From contig NC_052351.1 in the NCBI RefSeq assembly GCF_009727055.1, positions 59,542,860-59,606,859 on the forward strand: 64,000 nt of DNA. The letters run 5' to 3'. Below the pieces are notes generated by a model. It saw only the letters and a program-made list of their open reading frames with translations. It was not told the DNA's origin and did not search any database. Source of the DNA: Benincasa hispida (Eukaryota; Streptophyta; Magnoliopsida; Cucurbitales; Cucurbitaceae). Made by a program: the position numbers and the translations under genes. This document shows, one piece after another, positions 12,201 to 23,133 of the stretch. The number at the start of each line of letters is the position of its first letter. Position 1 is the stretch's first letter.

Positions 12201-14000
12201 CATCATTATTGATCCTAAATGACTTAATCGGTCATGTCAAATTGTAAATATGTCTGGATTCATTAACTTTAGGTTCATTGTTGCATATGTTTCAATTACT
12301 CGTATATGAGTATAACACAATCCAGAAGATAAAGCAGACAACTCTTCCAGTATACGTTTTTCATTTGAGACAGTGGATATGATATATAGATATTCCACAT
12401 TATTCTTACTATCAGTCTCAATATGATAGCCATTACAACGTATATCTTTAAAAGTTAGAAGATTTCTCTTTGATTGACTAGAGAATAATGCATTGTCAAT
12501 TGTAAATTTTATTCATTTAAGAAAAATAATATTTGCTTTTCCAAAACTTTCAATCAAGTTTGCAGAACCTGATATTGTATCTACTTTTGCTTTTAACATT
12601 ATCAATTTGGAAAAGTATTTTTTATTTGCAAGTATTGTGCGTGTAGTTGCACTATCTGCCAGACATAGATCTTCTTTGTTCATTTTTTAAACACTCAACA
12701 TATAAAAATGATTCATGTTTCTTCATTACAAGAAAATAATTACAATACGAAAAACAACACTTAAAATGTACAAAAGTTACTAAAACAAAAACATGAAGAT
12801 AGATAAAAGAAAACAATAACATTAAATCTGGATATTCTGAAAATCAAAAGAAATACTTGATGTTCCATCAACTACGCCAATCTTCTCTTCAAGAGATTCA
12901 AAAAAGTCCACCACATCCAAATTTGTCATATGAGATGAATCAAATATGTCATTGTCCACCACATCCAAATTTGTCATATGAGATGAATCAAATATGTCAT
13001 TATCCTGGTATGCAAAATTTACTTCCACATTTTTCTCTTTTTCCTTCAGGGAGGCTTGATAGAGGTCAACTAAGTGTTTTGACATACGATAGGTACGTGA
13101 CCAATGCCTTGTCATTTCACATCGGAAGCATTTATTTTCAACACTTTTTGAACTCTTATCTTGTGGAGTTTTTCCTTTGTGATCATCATTTTATGTGGTT
13201 CTTCTGAAATTTGAATGATTAAAACGATCACCACGAAAATAATAATTATTTCTTCCTTTTTCATGGTCATGATCTTGACCGCGACCATGACCTCAACCAC
13301 GATTATTATTAAAATTCACATCATTCACTTCAGAGAATGGTGTCATTTCAGTTGGTCAAGATTCATGATTTTTCATCAATAACTCGTTATTTTGTTCGGC
13401 CACAAGAAGACATGAAATTAATTCAGAATACTGTTTAAAACATTTCTCTCGATAATGCTGCTCCAGGAGCATATTCGAGACATGAAATGTAGAAAATGTC
13501 TTCTCTAACATATCGGCATCAATAATTTTCTATCCGCATAATAACAATTTCAAACTAATTTTAAATAATGTGGAGTGTAATCACTTAATGATATGAAATC
13601 TTGTAGCCTCAAGTGCATCCACTCATAACGAGCTTTATGAAGAATAACTATTTTTTTATGATCATACATCTCTTTTAAATTTTTAAGATACGGGGATTTT
13701 TTTATTGTAAGATACTCCATTTTCAATCCCTCGTGGAGATGATGGCGAAGAAAAATCATAGCTTTTACTTTATCTTGATTAGATGTCGTATTTCGTTATT
13801 TAATAGTCTCCCCAAGATTCATAGCATCCAGGTAGATTTCGGCATCAAGTACCCATAACAAATAATTATTGTCTTTAATATCAAGGGCGACAAATTCTAA
13901 TTTTGTGAGATTTTTCATGGCAGCACTATCATGAAATATTGTACTTATGTTAGAAATTTAATAGATATTGAATATGCAAATAACATTAAATCTATTAATT
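9240..14000 (-). pseudogene. Ty1/copia gag-pol polyprotein, inactivated
   Basis: Read on the minus strand from 14000 to 9240 the domain order is gag, protease, integrase, RT, RNase H, which defines Ty1/copia. Gag: a start resembling 'MKNLTKLEFVALDI' near 13920-13880; a zinc knuckle near 13125-13085 with CFRC but a Tyr where the last Cys should be. Protease: ADSATTRTIL near 12665-12630. Pre-integrase: HDRLSHLG near 12240. Integrase: HGDICGP (about 12045) and LDNAGEFTSQAF (about 11870). RT start: VRYKWVF near 10730; RT end: GALMYLANNTRP near 9920; RNase H: KHISPKLFYTHDL near 9435-9400, ending in DLFTKTL. Frameshifts and stops break every domain, so no full polyprotein can be made. Confidence 0.85.
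12907..13002 (-). repeat. 48-bp tandem duplication in copia gag
   Basis: Two consecutive copies of a 48-bp unit beginning tccaccacatccaaatttg (12907 and 12955), nearly identical. In frame on the minus strand they repeat NDIFDSSHMTNLDVVD in the C-terminal part of gag after the zinc knuckle. The high identity means the duplication is young compared with the other damage in this element. Confidence 0.8.
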
Positions 14001-14079
14001 ATAATGAAGAGAGAAAAACCAACATACCTTTAGGACCTATCTTTAGTGGGAAAAATGATAGGAGCTCATGTTGATAACA

Positions 14080-14428
14080 TGTTGTGAATTTGAAGCGCAC
14101 AACGGGAACACGGATATAAAGAAAATATAATATATTAATATTAAATATAAAAATATAAAATAAAATAAAATAACTAACACATAAAATAACTAAAGTTATA
14201 AAATTGGATAATATGAAAACTAGTGGAATTTTGAAGTGAAATTCTAACCAATGTATGTGTGATTTTAAGATCCACTAAATGCCACTATTTATAGACAAAG
14301 TGGCAAGTAGGATGTGGATTTACATGAACACCAAACATGAATAATTACAAGGCACGTGGACAACATAAATGGTGACACATGGCTTTGGGACATTAAGCAA
14401 TGGACATCTATTTATTATTATAATATCA
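14080..14428 (-). repeat. 5' LTR of the Ty1/copia element
   Basis: Plus-strand ends TGTTGTGAATT...AATATCA, 349 bp, the partner of 8730-9072. Immediately inside (plus 14064-14079, catgttgataaca) the minus strand reads TGTTATCAACATGAGC, the place and rough form of the tRNA primer site (the initiator-Met type is TGGTATCAGAGC), so the site is degenerate or uses another tRNA. The TATA-like box is at plus 14286-14294. Confidence 0.85.
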
Positions 14429-16150
14429 TAATAAAATAAACCATTTTTCAATTGTTATTGAACTCAAAAAAGAAACTTTCTAGTCAAACCAACCTGACTA
14501 CTTAAATAATTTTTTAAAAAAATAACTCATACTCCTAAACGTCATGGAAGTTGTATCATTAAAACCTATCATTATATTAATAACTATACTAATTTAAACT
14601 TTAGATTTTCGTAAGTATATCAATTTATATAATTTATTACATTCCATTTTGATAAACATTGTATGAGACTTATAATTTTATCAATTAAACCCAACATTCA
14701 TAAGCAAATCAATATAGAATTAAGTTAGAATTTTCTTTGAAAATTGTCTATGCTTCAATTCCAATAATCCATTTTGTTAATCTATTATTTTAAGTTTACA
14801 CACATGTGTAAGAATTGATGCATTGACGATTTTCAAAGGTAATATTAATCAAGGATATTAATTAATTCACTTATGGCTATTAAACCCATTGGTGTGACGT
14901 TGAAATCTAACAACTAAAAGTCAATTCGAGCCTTGCATAACTTAGTGCATTAAGGTACTTATTATCATTTTAAAGATTAATAATTTGATCATTGTCTTGT
15001 AATTTTTTTGGTGCAACAAGTAGGATATGAAGATTTAAACATTTGATCGATTTCAAAGAAAAAGAAGTGTATATCAATTATCATCGAGTTATACTCCCTT
15101 TGAGATTCTTATCTCGCAAGTGGTGAAGTAAAAACTAAGAAATAGATAAAATCTTATTGTCAAAATTGAATATTTGGATATGCAAACAAATGTTGATGGG
15201 AATGTCACATGCTTATAGGAATCAAATTAGGGGAGATATATCATTTAGATGTATGAGGTTTGAGTTTAATTTCAATTTGGTTGCTAGGTTTTAAAATATT
15301 ATACTTTTATCATTAATTCTAAATTATGTTTTATTTTATCCTTAAAAGTTTCAAAAAAGTAAATTTTACCACTGAATTTTGAGTTTAGCTTCCATTTAAC
15401 CTATAGATTTCAAACTCTATTATTAAGTGTTTTTTTTTTTTTTTTTTTTTTTGCTTACTTTAAGAGTGTATTTGAAATCACTTTTCAAGTGTTTAATTTT
15501 GAAAACAAATCATTTTATCAAAATGTATAGTATTTTTTGCGAGTTTGCGACCACTCAAAATGACTTGTTGGAAAATGAGCTTGACACAAAAAATCGTTTG
15601 AATGAAATACTTGAAATTAACTTTTAAGAAAAAAAATGTTTTTGAGTGTTCAATAGGAACTCTATCAAATTTTCATAATTTATAAGGACCTAAATATTCT
15701 TACACTAGCCCCTCACAAATCTCTCCATCTTCACTTCTACCATGGTTGTCACCAATGAATACTGCCCAACATCGACCACCACCAATTTCTGCCGATGAAT
15801 CTCTCAAATGTTTCTTTAATGGTAAATCATAAATGAAGGTTGTATGAAAAAATTATCATACTATGTAGTACTATAAATTTTTCCTTAAGAGAGAATATTT
15901 AAAGAAAAGAATCCCACATGATAAAGATAATGATTTTTTTCATTAAATTAACTTAGCTCAAAGTTAACAATAAATAAAATTGCTAACTTTAGCAATAATT
16001 CAATTGATTTAGAAATATGCTCTTAGTCAAAAGGTTGGAAGTTTAAATCTTCTATCTTGATATGTTGTTGAATAAAAATTCTAAGCATTAGTGAAATATG
16101 AAAACTAAGATATAAAGAAACAAAAGTGTAACATTTGAATTTTTTTTCCA
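14429..16150. other. Intergenic AT-rich DNA
   Basis: No protein gene recognised. A run of about 28 T at 15428-15455 is the main simple repeat. Near 16015-16060 ('gctcttagtcaaaaggttggaagtttaaatc' in pieces) there is a worn tRNA-like promoter pair (boxes A and B) suggesting an old SINE fragment. The rest shows no structure I can name. Confidence 0.5.
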
Positions 16151-16164
16151 AATAAAATGGAAAA

Positions 16165-16275
16165 AAAAGAGCTTAACTCAACGGTAGTTGGTGTAACTTT
16201 CCGCCTTAGAAGTTTTGGTACGAACCCCCATCCCTACAATTCTTGTACTAAAAAAAGAAAAAGAAAAAACAATTT
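16165..16275 (+). mobile_element. tRNA-derived SINE remnant
   Basis: An RNA polymerase III type promoter is visible: box A-like TTAACTCAACGGTAGTTGG (16173-16191) and box B-like GGTACGAACCCC (16217-16228; consensus GGTTCGANNCC), about 30 bp apart. A short body and an A-rich tail (about 16250-16273) follow. This layout is that of a tRNA-derived plant SINE. It is not a tRNA gene: no anticodon arm or acceptor stem can be formed. Confidence 0.6.
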
Positions 16276-16839
16276 TTACTATAAAGCAAAACTTGTATTT
16301 ATCATTAAAACCTCAAACTAATGATTATATCAATTAAACACATTGAATCAATTTAGACCCTTAATTGGTGATTTATAACCATCTTCACTTGATTTCATTT
16401 AAAGTCAATCTAAAATGGCCTAGATAAAAATTATTCTTCTCTAATGTACATAATGAGATAATCCATATGATGAACAAAAGAGTCTAATAGCACCTGAAAT
16501 GTGCTATCTTACTCAATTTAATTTCGGGTCGTTATGATTTAATGTATTTATTCTATGATATTGTAGGATCAAGCAACAACGGACTATTTGGAGCCCTAAC
16601 GAATCAATTAGGTTAAAGGAGGAGGAAAATAACGAAAACACCCTTAAGGATCAGTGCCTCAACACTGCACAACGCTAGCCTTTGCTATAAAAAGTCGAGG
16701 CTTGCAAAAGCCATAGCGTCAAAACGCTACATGATTTTTCAGCCCTATTGCACGACATCACTATAGGGTACCAGGAAGCTTATGAAGGAATTGAATTCCT
16801 TGTGAAGGCATGTGAACGTCGTGCATTTGACAATCAATT

Positions 16840-17705
16840 TTTGAAATCAACAAAATGAAAAGAAGAAAACAGAATAAACACGTTAATTAAAGCATACTTT
16901 TGGAGAGAAAGGAAAAAAAACAAGAATCTTACCCTTGAAGAAAAATCTTTTTGTACATCCTCTCCCTGAAATGGAAGATGAACCAAACAATGTTCCTTCA
17001 AATCAACGAACTACATGTTCTTCCCACGAACATTGATGGATCACATACAGGGGACACCACCATTAGGACTTCCTTGCTATTCTCAGGAAAGGAGTAAAGG
17101 ATTGTGGGATCCTTTGGATTTTTAGAAAGGAGGGGAATTTTCTATGGCATTCAACTTGAGAGAAAAAACTATTTTGTATTCTTTTGAGAGCCAAATCCGT
17201 AACCATTACAAAATAACATCATGAAGAGATTGATGATGTAGGGGAAGTTACAATTCTCCTCCAGTTAATGTTGAATAACTCTCTTATTAAATTAATTATA
17301 TTAAATTTTATTTAATATAATTAAATTAATTGTATATTTAAATTTTCATTTGAATATCCTCTCACATAACCTATAGTTTTAATATGAATCTCATTCATAT
17401 TAATTGTAATTTATACTATTTATATGAATCACATTCATATAATTAATATTTGAATCTTATTCAAATATATTACTCTCATACATTATATAGTATTAATTAT
17501 AAATCATATTTTATTTAATTATATATTGTAGTGTACCAATATACATTATATTGATTTGAATCTCATTCAAAAATTATTAATTTGAATCTCATTCAAAAAT
17601 TTATCTCTCTTATTAATTATGAATCATATTCATAATTAACTATAATGTATCCTATATTAAATCCTTATATGTAGTATTAATTATAAATTACATTCATAAT
17701 TACAT
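16840..17705 (-). repeat. Family E LTR, copy 3 (left part)
   Basis: The series 'cttacccttgaag-aaaaatctttttgtac', then the AT-rich 'atataattaaattaattgtat' and 'cataacctatagttttaatatgaatc' (16930-17705) parallels 3848-4500 and 700-1370. It ends at about 17705 against gypsy gag sequence. The other end of the same LTR type reappears at 41174-41555, so gypsy element G1 sits inside this LTR with roughly 0.7 kb of LTR missing. Confidence 0.55.
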
Positions 17706-18720
17706 TTGGGGAACAAATGATGACTAAATTGACTCAAGAACTTGTTGTCAATGTGAGGTCCATGCAAGATAATCCTTAAGAGAACTTTGGGTAGAATGTT
17801 TGAAGGCCCTGAGAGCCACAACATTTCCAGGGACAGCTGATCCTGCAGATGTAGAGAAATGGATGGAAATGATAGAATAGTTTTTTTGGAGTAATGAGAT
17901 GCCTAAATGATAGGAAGGTGGGACTTATCACTTTCTTACTACAAAGAGGGGTAGATGACTAGTGGTATATGACTCAGTTATGCCACGAAGACATAGTGAT
18001 TAGTTGGGAGGAATTTAGAAGATTCTTCTATGACAAGTTTTATCCAAGGTCATTCCGTGATATGAAACAGAATGAATTTTTTAGGTTAGTATAGGTAATG
18101 ATGACGGTGGAAAAATATGAGAAAAAATATACTAAATTGTCCAATTATGTTGTTTCAATAATTGAAGTTGAGAGGGACAAATGTAAAAGATTTAAAGATG
18201 GTTTGAGGAGAAGATTCATACACCAGTTACTGCCAATGCTGAATGGAATAACTTTTCCAGTTAGTAATGAGGGTCGAGAAGAGTCTATCTGAGAAGAAAA
18301 TAGAGAAAAAAGTTGCAAGGAATGTTCGTGCAACTACCTCTTCAAGCCAACTGCATGATAGATCCAATAGGAGGTTTACTCTTGGGATTTCGAACAAATG
18401 AAGCTTTAAACGAAGATATTGCGATTCTTCCAACTTTAGATGAGGAAGATGAGGGGATTTAGACTTTGAATAGTTCAAGATGACCAATAGGGTCCACAGA
18501 AGGTTCATAGGTTGAATCATCTAGTGGTGTTTTAGTAGGAGTTGAGAAGAGACATTTATATGCAGAGTATGGCAGGAGTCATTGGGGTCCGTGCTTTAGG
18601 AAGAGTAATATATGTTTTAATTGTGGATAATCTGGACACTTCCACAAAGATTGTCCTCAATTACAATGAGAGGGAAATAATAATCAAAGTACCAATTTTT
18701 AGACAATGGATCAGCCACTT
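17706..18720 (+). pseudogene. Ty3/gypsy element G1: gag
   Basis: Gag of a chromovirus-type gypsy element, missing its N-terminus and its 5' LTR. Recognisable parts: FYDKFYPRSFRDMKQNEFF (about 18030-18085), then the 'MTVEKYEKKYTKLS' block (18101-18140), and a zinc knuckle CFNCG-stop-SGHFHKDC at about 18617-18657 in which a TAA stop replaces the residue between CG and SGH. Multiple stops and frame changes make it non-coding. The reading resumes in protease downstream. Confidence 0.75.
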
Positions 18721-18746
18721 GTGCCATTGCTAAGCAGAAGGCACCA

Positions 18747-19158
18747 ATGGATCGTCCTCGGGCTCAAGGGAAGATTTTTACAATGACCCGACAGGAAGTT
18801 GATGAAACACCTAATGTTGTGACTGGTACGTTATTTATTTTTTATAAACCTACTCATGTATTGATTGATCCTGGTGCTAAATATTCTTTTATGTCTTGTT
18901 TGTTTGCTAAGGGTATTAATAAAAAGTTAGAATGTCTGCCGGAAATGTAGTACACCATTGGGTGTAACATTTGTGTCCAAAGATGTATATAGAAAATGTA
19001 TAGTAAGAGTTAATGGAAGTGATTTGTCTGCTGATTTAATACCCCTAGATATCCAGGAGTTTGATGTAATTTTAGGGATGAATTTATTGTCAAAGTATCA
19101 TGTCTCTTTAGATTGTCATCGAAAGGAGGTAGTGTTTAAACAACCTGGAAAAGCTTAA
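18747..19158 (+). pseudogene. Ty3/gypsy element G1: aspartic protease
   Basis: Two frames together cover the retropepsin domain: VLIDPGAKYSFMS (about 18858-18896), in which the active-site triad D-S/T-G has become D-P-G, and DVILGMNLLSKYHVSLDC (19063-19116), the conserved C-terminal block. A TAG stop at 18948-18950 separates them. The changed active site and the stop both indicate a dead enzyme. Confidence 0.75.
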
Positions 19159-19349
19159 GTGAATTTTAGAGGTGACAAATGAATCTTTTCCACCTATGTA
19201 ATCTCTATGTTGAAAGCAAGTAAGACGCTAAGGAATGGTTGCACTGCTTATCTCGCTCATGTGATAGATAAATAGGTTAATAAGAAGTTAAGATTAGAGG
19301 ATATACCAGCGGTATAGGAATTCCCAAATGATCTGTCAGGATTACCATC

Positions 19350-19949
19350 TAATAGTGAGATAGAGTTTGCCATTGATTTAGTACCTAGAACAAATCTGAT
19401 CTCTTAAGCACTATACGGAATGGCACCAACAAAACTGAAAGAGGTGAAAACTTAGTTACAAGAACTAGTGGATAAGGGTTATCTGACCCAATGTTTCTTC
19501 GTAGGGTGCATCAGTACTATTTGTGAAAAAGAAGGATGGTACACTAAGTTATATATTGATTACCGACAGCTAAATAAGGTAACAATACGTAATAAGTATC
19601 CTTTGCCACGAATTGATGACTTATTTGACCAACTAAAGGATGCCTCAGTGTTCTCCAAGATTGATTTACAATCAAGGTACCATCAGTTGAAAATTAAAGA
19701 GTCGGATATTCCAAAGACCGCATTTAGGACAAGATATGGGCATTATGAGTTCTTAGTAATGTCGTTTGGATTGACTAATGCACGTATGATATTCATGGAC
19801 TTGATGAATAGGATATTTCACTCTTTTCTAGACCAGTTTGTTATTGTATTTATTGATGATACAATGATTTACTCTAAGAGTAAAAAGGAATATGTCAAGC
19901 ATCTTAGAACAGTATTGCAAACATTACGAGATAAAAAAAAATTGTATGC
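19350..19949 (+). pseudogene. Ty3/gypsy element G1: reverse transcriptase, 5' part
   Basis: The open stretch 19468-19949 covers RT fingers and palm: [54 protein letters not shown] and FIDDTMIYS (19850-19876), the last replacing the usual F-I-D-D-I-L-I-Y-S but keeping both catalytic aspartates. The frame breaks off in LYA at 19943-19949, exactly where the TATGC duplication marks the insertion. RT resumes at 34466. Confidence 0.9.
19945..19949. repeat. Target-site duplication TATGC, left copy
   Basis: TATGC at 19945-19949 is repeated at 34466-34470. The intervening DNA begins TGATG and ends CATCA, as expected of LTR-element integration with a 5-bp staggered cut. Removing one copy and the insert makes the G1 RT reading continue (LYA then KFSKCEF). 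Confidence 0.9.
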
Positions 19950-20668
19950 TGATGCGTGGAAAATGAAGTAGATAAATATGCGTTCGTTATTCGTTCTCCA
20001 TGTGTCGCTGGTCATGCATTGAGCTAAGGGATGTGCAATATGCATCTAAGAATCTGTGCAATGACCATGCATTCTTGCCACAAGTTTTCTTGCTCTCTCG
20101 CCAAGTATAACGAGATCGCAAGTTTCTCGGGATGATCAAAGGTCAAACTTAGGGACTTGTATTAAATGTCATGTAGTAATGTGTTGCGGCGAAGAATAAA
20201 CGAATATTGAAGTTTAAGGGCTATGCGCTACTCCTACTCCTAACTAAACAGATTAAGCAATGGAAGTATAACTATGAAAGTTAGAGACACAACAACTGTT
20301 AACACGTAATAATATGTATGGAAAAAAAGATAAAATGGTGGAGGGGATGACTTCACCGCATCAATAAGCTTGATCTCAAGGGTAATCCTAGCTAACGCAA
20401 GTTATGCGATTATGCTATACACAATTGACTAAGACGCATGCGATGCATATGCGATAATGTCGATAGGACTTATGTCTAAGTCTCTATTCTTGTTCACGTG
20501 CTCCCACACATAAACAAGGTGATCGCATACCACCGTATCCTACTTCTGAATGCATCGATGTGACCACATACTATCATATCCTATCTATAGGGTGCATGCG
20601 TTGTGTAATAGCAAACAGAACTTATTCCTACGCCTCTATTCTTGCTTATGCGATCCAATCTGACTCTC
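19950..20668 (-). repeat. Family A LTR, outer edge copy (partial)
   Basis: Matches 32483-33190 in the right-hand copy nearly throughout ('gataaatatgcgttcgttattcg', 'aacgagatcgcaagtttct', 'cgatgcatatgcgata' and so on). It is the 3' LTR of the inserted minus-strand element. After about 719 bp it breaks at 20668, where B-type LTR sequence starting TGATAACTTG begins; the missing remainder probably corresponds to 30063-31299. Confidence 0.8.
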
Positions 20669-20810
20669 TGATAACTTGTAGAAATACAAGTTATTTATAT
20701 CATTTTATTTAAATTATGCGGCAAAAAGAAGGAAAAAGTTGCATCGACCGTAGAGAAATTGGCTTAGAAACGCAAAAGTTGTAAAGTGTCGTAAGCACAC
20801 CCGCTAACCC
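20669..20810 (+). repeat. Family B LTR start (plus orientation), fragment
   Basis: Begins TGATAACTTGTAGAAATACAAG, the reverse complement of the end of the LTR at 23090-23133. About 140 bp are present before the sequence stops at the adapter. The final words 'cacccgctaaccc' resemble the reverse complement of about 22990-23005. The copy is therefore B-type in the opposite orientation to 21381-23133. Confidence 0.6.
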
Positions 20811-20848
20811 CTGTCTCTTATACACATCTAGATGTGTATAAGAGACAG
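20811..20848. other. Nextera mate-pair junction adapter (assembly artefact)
   Basis: The 38 bases are exactly CTGTCTCTTATACACATCT (20811-20829) followed by its reverse complement AGATGTGTATAAGAGACAG (20830-20848). Each half is the 19-bp Tn5 transposase mosaic end. The two ends joined outward with no base between is the known circularisation-junction adapter of Nextera mate-pair libraries. There is no transposase gene, no resistance gene and no 9-bp duplication, so it is not a natural Tn5 copy. It marks a point where two separate genomic pieces were ligated in the library and kept in the assembly. Confidence 0.97.
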
Positions 20849-21340
20849 ATCCAGGGAGAAAGACGAGACAAGACCGAAAGGGAAGTCTCTGGAGCAAGAA
20901 ATTCATTCCCATTCCCGAAGAGAAGCTCTGTGCAAAGATCACTTCTACTTGGAAAACAAGCCTGAGAAGGAAGTTCTCTACCACATTCCTCCTACACGCC
21001 GGCAAGCAAATCGTCTCCGATCGGGATCCGTGTCAAGACATTGACACGCTTTCCTTATTTGTTCTCACTTTCTATTCATTAACTATGTTCATCTCTAATA
21101 TTTCATTCATTATCTGTAACAAATGCTTATCTCTAGATTTTAATATCATTATTATATTCATCCTCATTTCCCTGTTCTCCACCGTACATTCATCATCCAT
21201 TTCCTTCACCATGTGTAACTAATTCCCCAGGGAAAAGGAAAGGATTAAGCGAGTAAGTTAATCCTTGATGAAGAAATTAGCCGAGTTTAGCTAACGCATG
21301 CTCAACGGCATCTTCACCTATGAGAGCAGAAGTGAAGATG
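20849..21340 (+). repeat. Family B LTR piece in inverted orientation
   Basis: Reverse complement of about 22010-22490: the pieces agacgagacaag (compare cttgtctcgtct at 22470), gcaagcaaatcgtctcc (compare ggagatctgcttg at 22327) and gagagcagaagtgaagatg (compare catcttcacttctgctctc at 22016) appear in reverse order. It begins directly at the adapter and diverges at about 21340. About 490 bp of the LTR that should lie between 20810 and 20849 is absent, as expected if the join is artificial. Confidence 0.75.
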
Positions 21341-21380
21341 TTATTTGATGCTAAAAGGATATGCTATGCTATGCTTGAAA

Positions 21381-23133
21381 TGATGCGATACTACTACTAG
21401 ATATGCGTTAATTATGAATGTTCTTGTAGTATGCCATGTATTATCACAAGTTTTATTACGTTGGAACCAAGTGTAATTCCACCGCAAGTTTCTCAGTGTG
21501 ATCCAAGGTCGAACACAGGGACTGTTTGAGGTTATTGTGGTATGTTTATGATACATGCGACCAAGTTTTTCAATTTAATAAAAGTATAGTTTGTGCAAGT
21601 ATATAAAAATTACGATAAAGTAAAGGAAAGCAGTAAAAAATGCGATAATAAAATAAGTACGGTAAACCTAAGCTAGATGATACAAGATACAGGCTTCATG
21701 ATACAAGATGTTGGGGTCTAGGCTGGCTGTAAAGGTTATACAAAGAACATAGAATGCGGCGGCAAGTCTTATGTACAACACAGAAAGAGAAAGATAACTA
21801 ATATAAATAGTGCAAGTTTCTTAATTACGTTGAAGCCATAAGTACGGTTCCATTTTTCTCTTGGCGTACACCTTTCAGTGATCGGCCGCACTCCCATATG
21901 TCTGTGGTGAAACAGAGACGAACGTAATGAACGCAAGGTTTTTTTCCATGTCTGGAAGTACTACTCACTTTAATTAACGCATTCTTCTAACCTTCTCTCG
22001 ATAGATCAGAATGGCATCTTCACTTCTGCTCTCACAGATAAAGATGTCGCCTAGCATGCCTTAGCTTAACGCATTTATCTCTTTAACACGAGTTAAGTAT
22101 AATTCATATTAACTACCAAGGGATTGGAAAGACATCATGGAGAAAGTGATTAACGGAGGAACGGAAGTAGATAGAAAATGGGGTATGAAAGCAATCGAAA
22201 CATTTAATATATCTATCAAGCGTTTGATACATGGTGTAAATGAATAGATAAAGGAGGTGAAATACAATGATGAAAAGAGATAGAACAGATACAAACAAGC
22301 GCCAACATCTTGGCACCGATTCGGGTGGAGATCTGCTTGTCGGATTGGATGGATCAGATGGATGGATGAACTTCCCTCTCAGGCTTGCTCAACCGATAAC
22401 AGGGTTCTCAACACAGAGCTTCTTGGCGGGTATTTGGCAGAATAGAACTGAGACTCACCTCTCAGCCTTGTCTCGTCTTCTTCCCGGATTTCTTCAGTTA
22501 AACACTCAATTCAGCCTTTCCTCTCAACACTTTAGCAGCAATTAGCCCCGTATCCAATAGCATATTTTTTCCTGAAATCTATGGGGTATTTATAGGTGAA
22601 GATCTTTGACTCTGGCCTTGTGCTCCCCACTTGTTGTTATAGAAATTTCGAAGATAGAGAGATATTATTCCTTCTATTATGCAATCAGACCATCAATTCT
22701 ACACAATCGTTAGTTGTACACGTGTCTCAATCCTCCGCTTTTGCGTTGCTCAGCTGCATCTTTCAATCGTGAGTTCGCATGTGATGTTGTTTTAATTACC
22801 GCATGCGGTTGAAAGTCAGCTTTGGATCAACTGTCGCATTGCGCCATCATTGTGTTAATCGTCTCTTCATTGTTGGTTAACGGGCGCATTGTGACATAGA
22901 TGCGTTGATCAGTTCTTCTTGAGCCTTGAGCACAAGCGGTGACTCGGTTCCCTACAAAACAAAGTAAAATCTCCTCTTCTTCCATCTTAAAGATGTTAGT
23001 GGGTGTAATTGCAATAATTTATAATTATTGTAATTTTGAGCTAATTTTCATACAATTGGCGCATATTTATTCTCTTTTGGCTGCAATATCTAGATAAGAC
23101 AGTATAAATAACTTATATTTCTACAAGTTATCA
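21381..23133 (-). repeat. Family B LTR, complete copy (minus)
   Basis: 1753 bp with ends TGATGCGATACT...ACAAGTTATCA (TGAT/ATCA). On the minus strand it follows a purine-rich tract AAATTTGGGGGTG (plus 23134-23146), making it a 3' LTR. A TATA-like box is at plus 22585-22598 (minus cacctataaatacc). Related partial copies are at 29811-30056 and 63613-64000. No coding content. Confidence 0.8.

Noticed and set aside
16165..16275. A functional tRNA gene
   Set aside because: Boxes A and B are recognisable but no cloverleaf with acceptor and anticodon arms can be drawn, and an A-rich tail follows. A SINE remnant fits better.
16745..16790. A T7-promoter-like word (cactatagggtacc) next to KpnI, HindIII and EcoRI sites, suggesting vector contamination
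   Set aside because: The upstream T7 bases do not match (cgacatcactataggg has an extra A and the -17 part differs), and no polylinker or plasmid sequence surrounds it. Likely chance, unlike the exact 38-bp adapter at 20811.
20811..20848. A natural Tn5/IS50 or a DNA transposon terminal inverted repeat in the plant genome
   Set aside because: The two 19-bp ends touch each other, match the engineered mosaic end exactly, and have no transposase or 9-bp duplication. A library adapter explains all of this.
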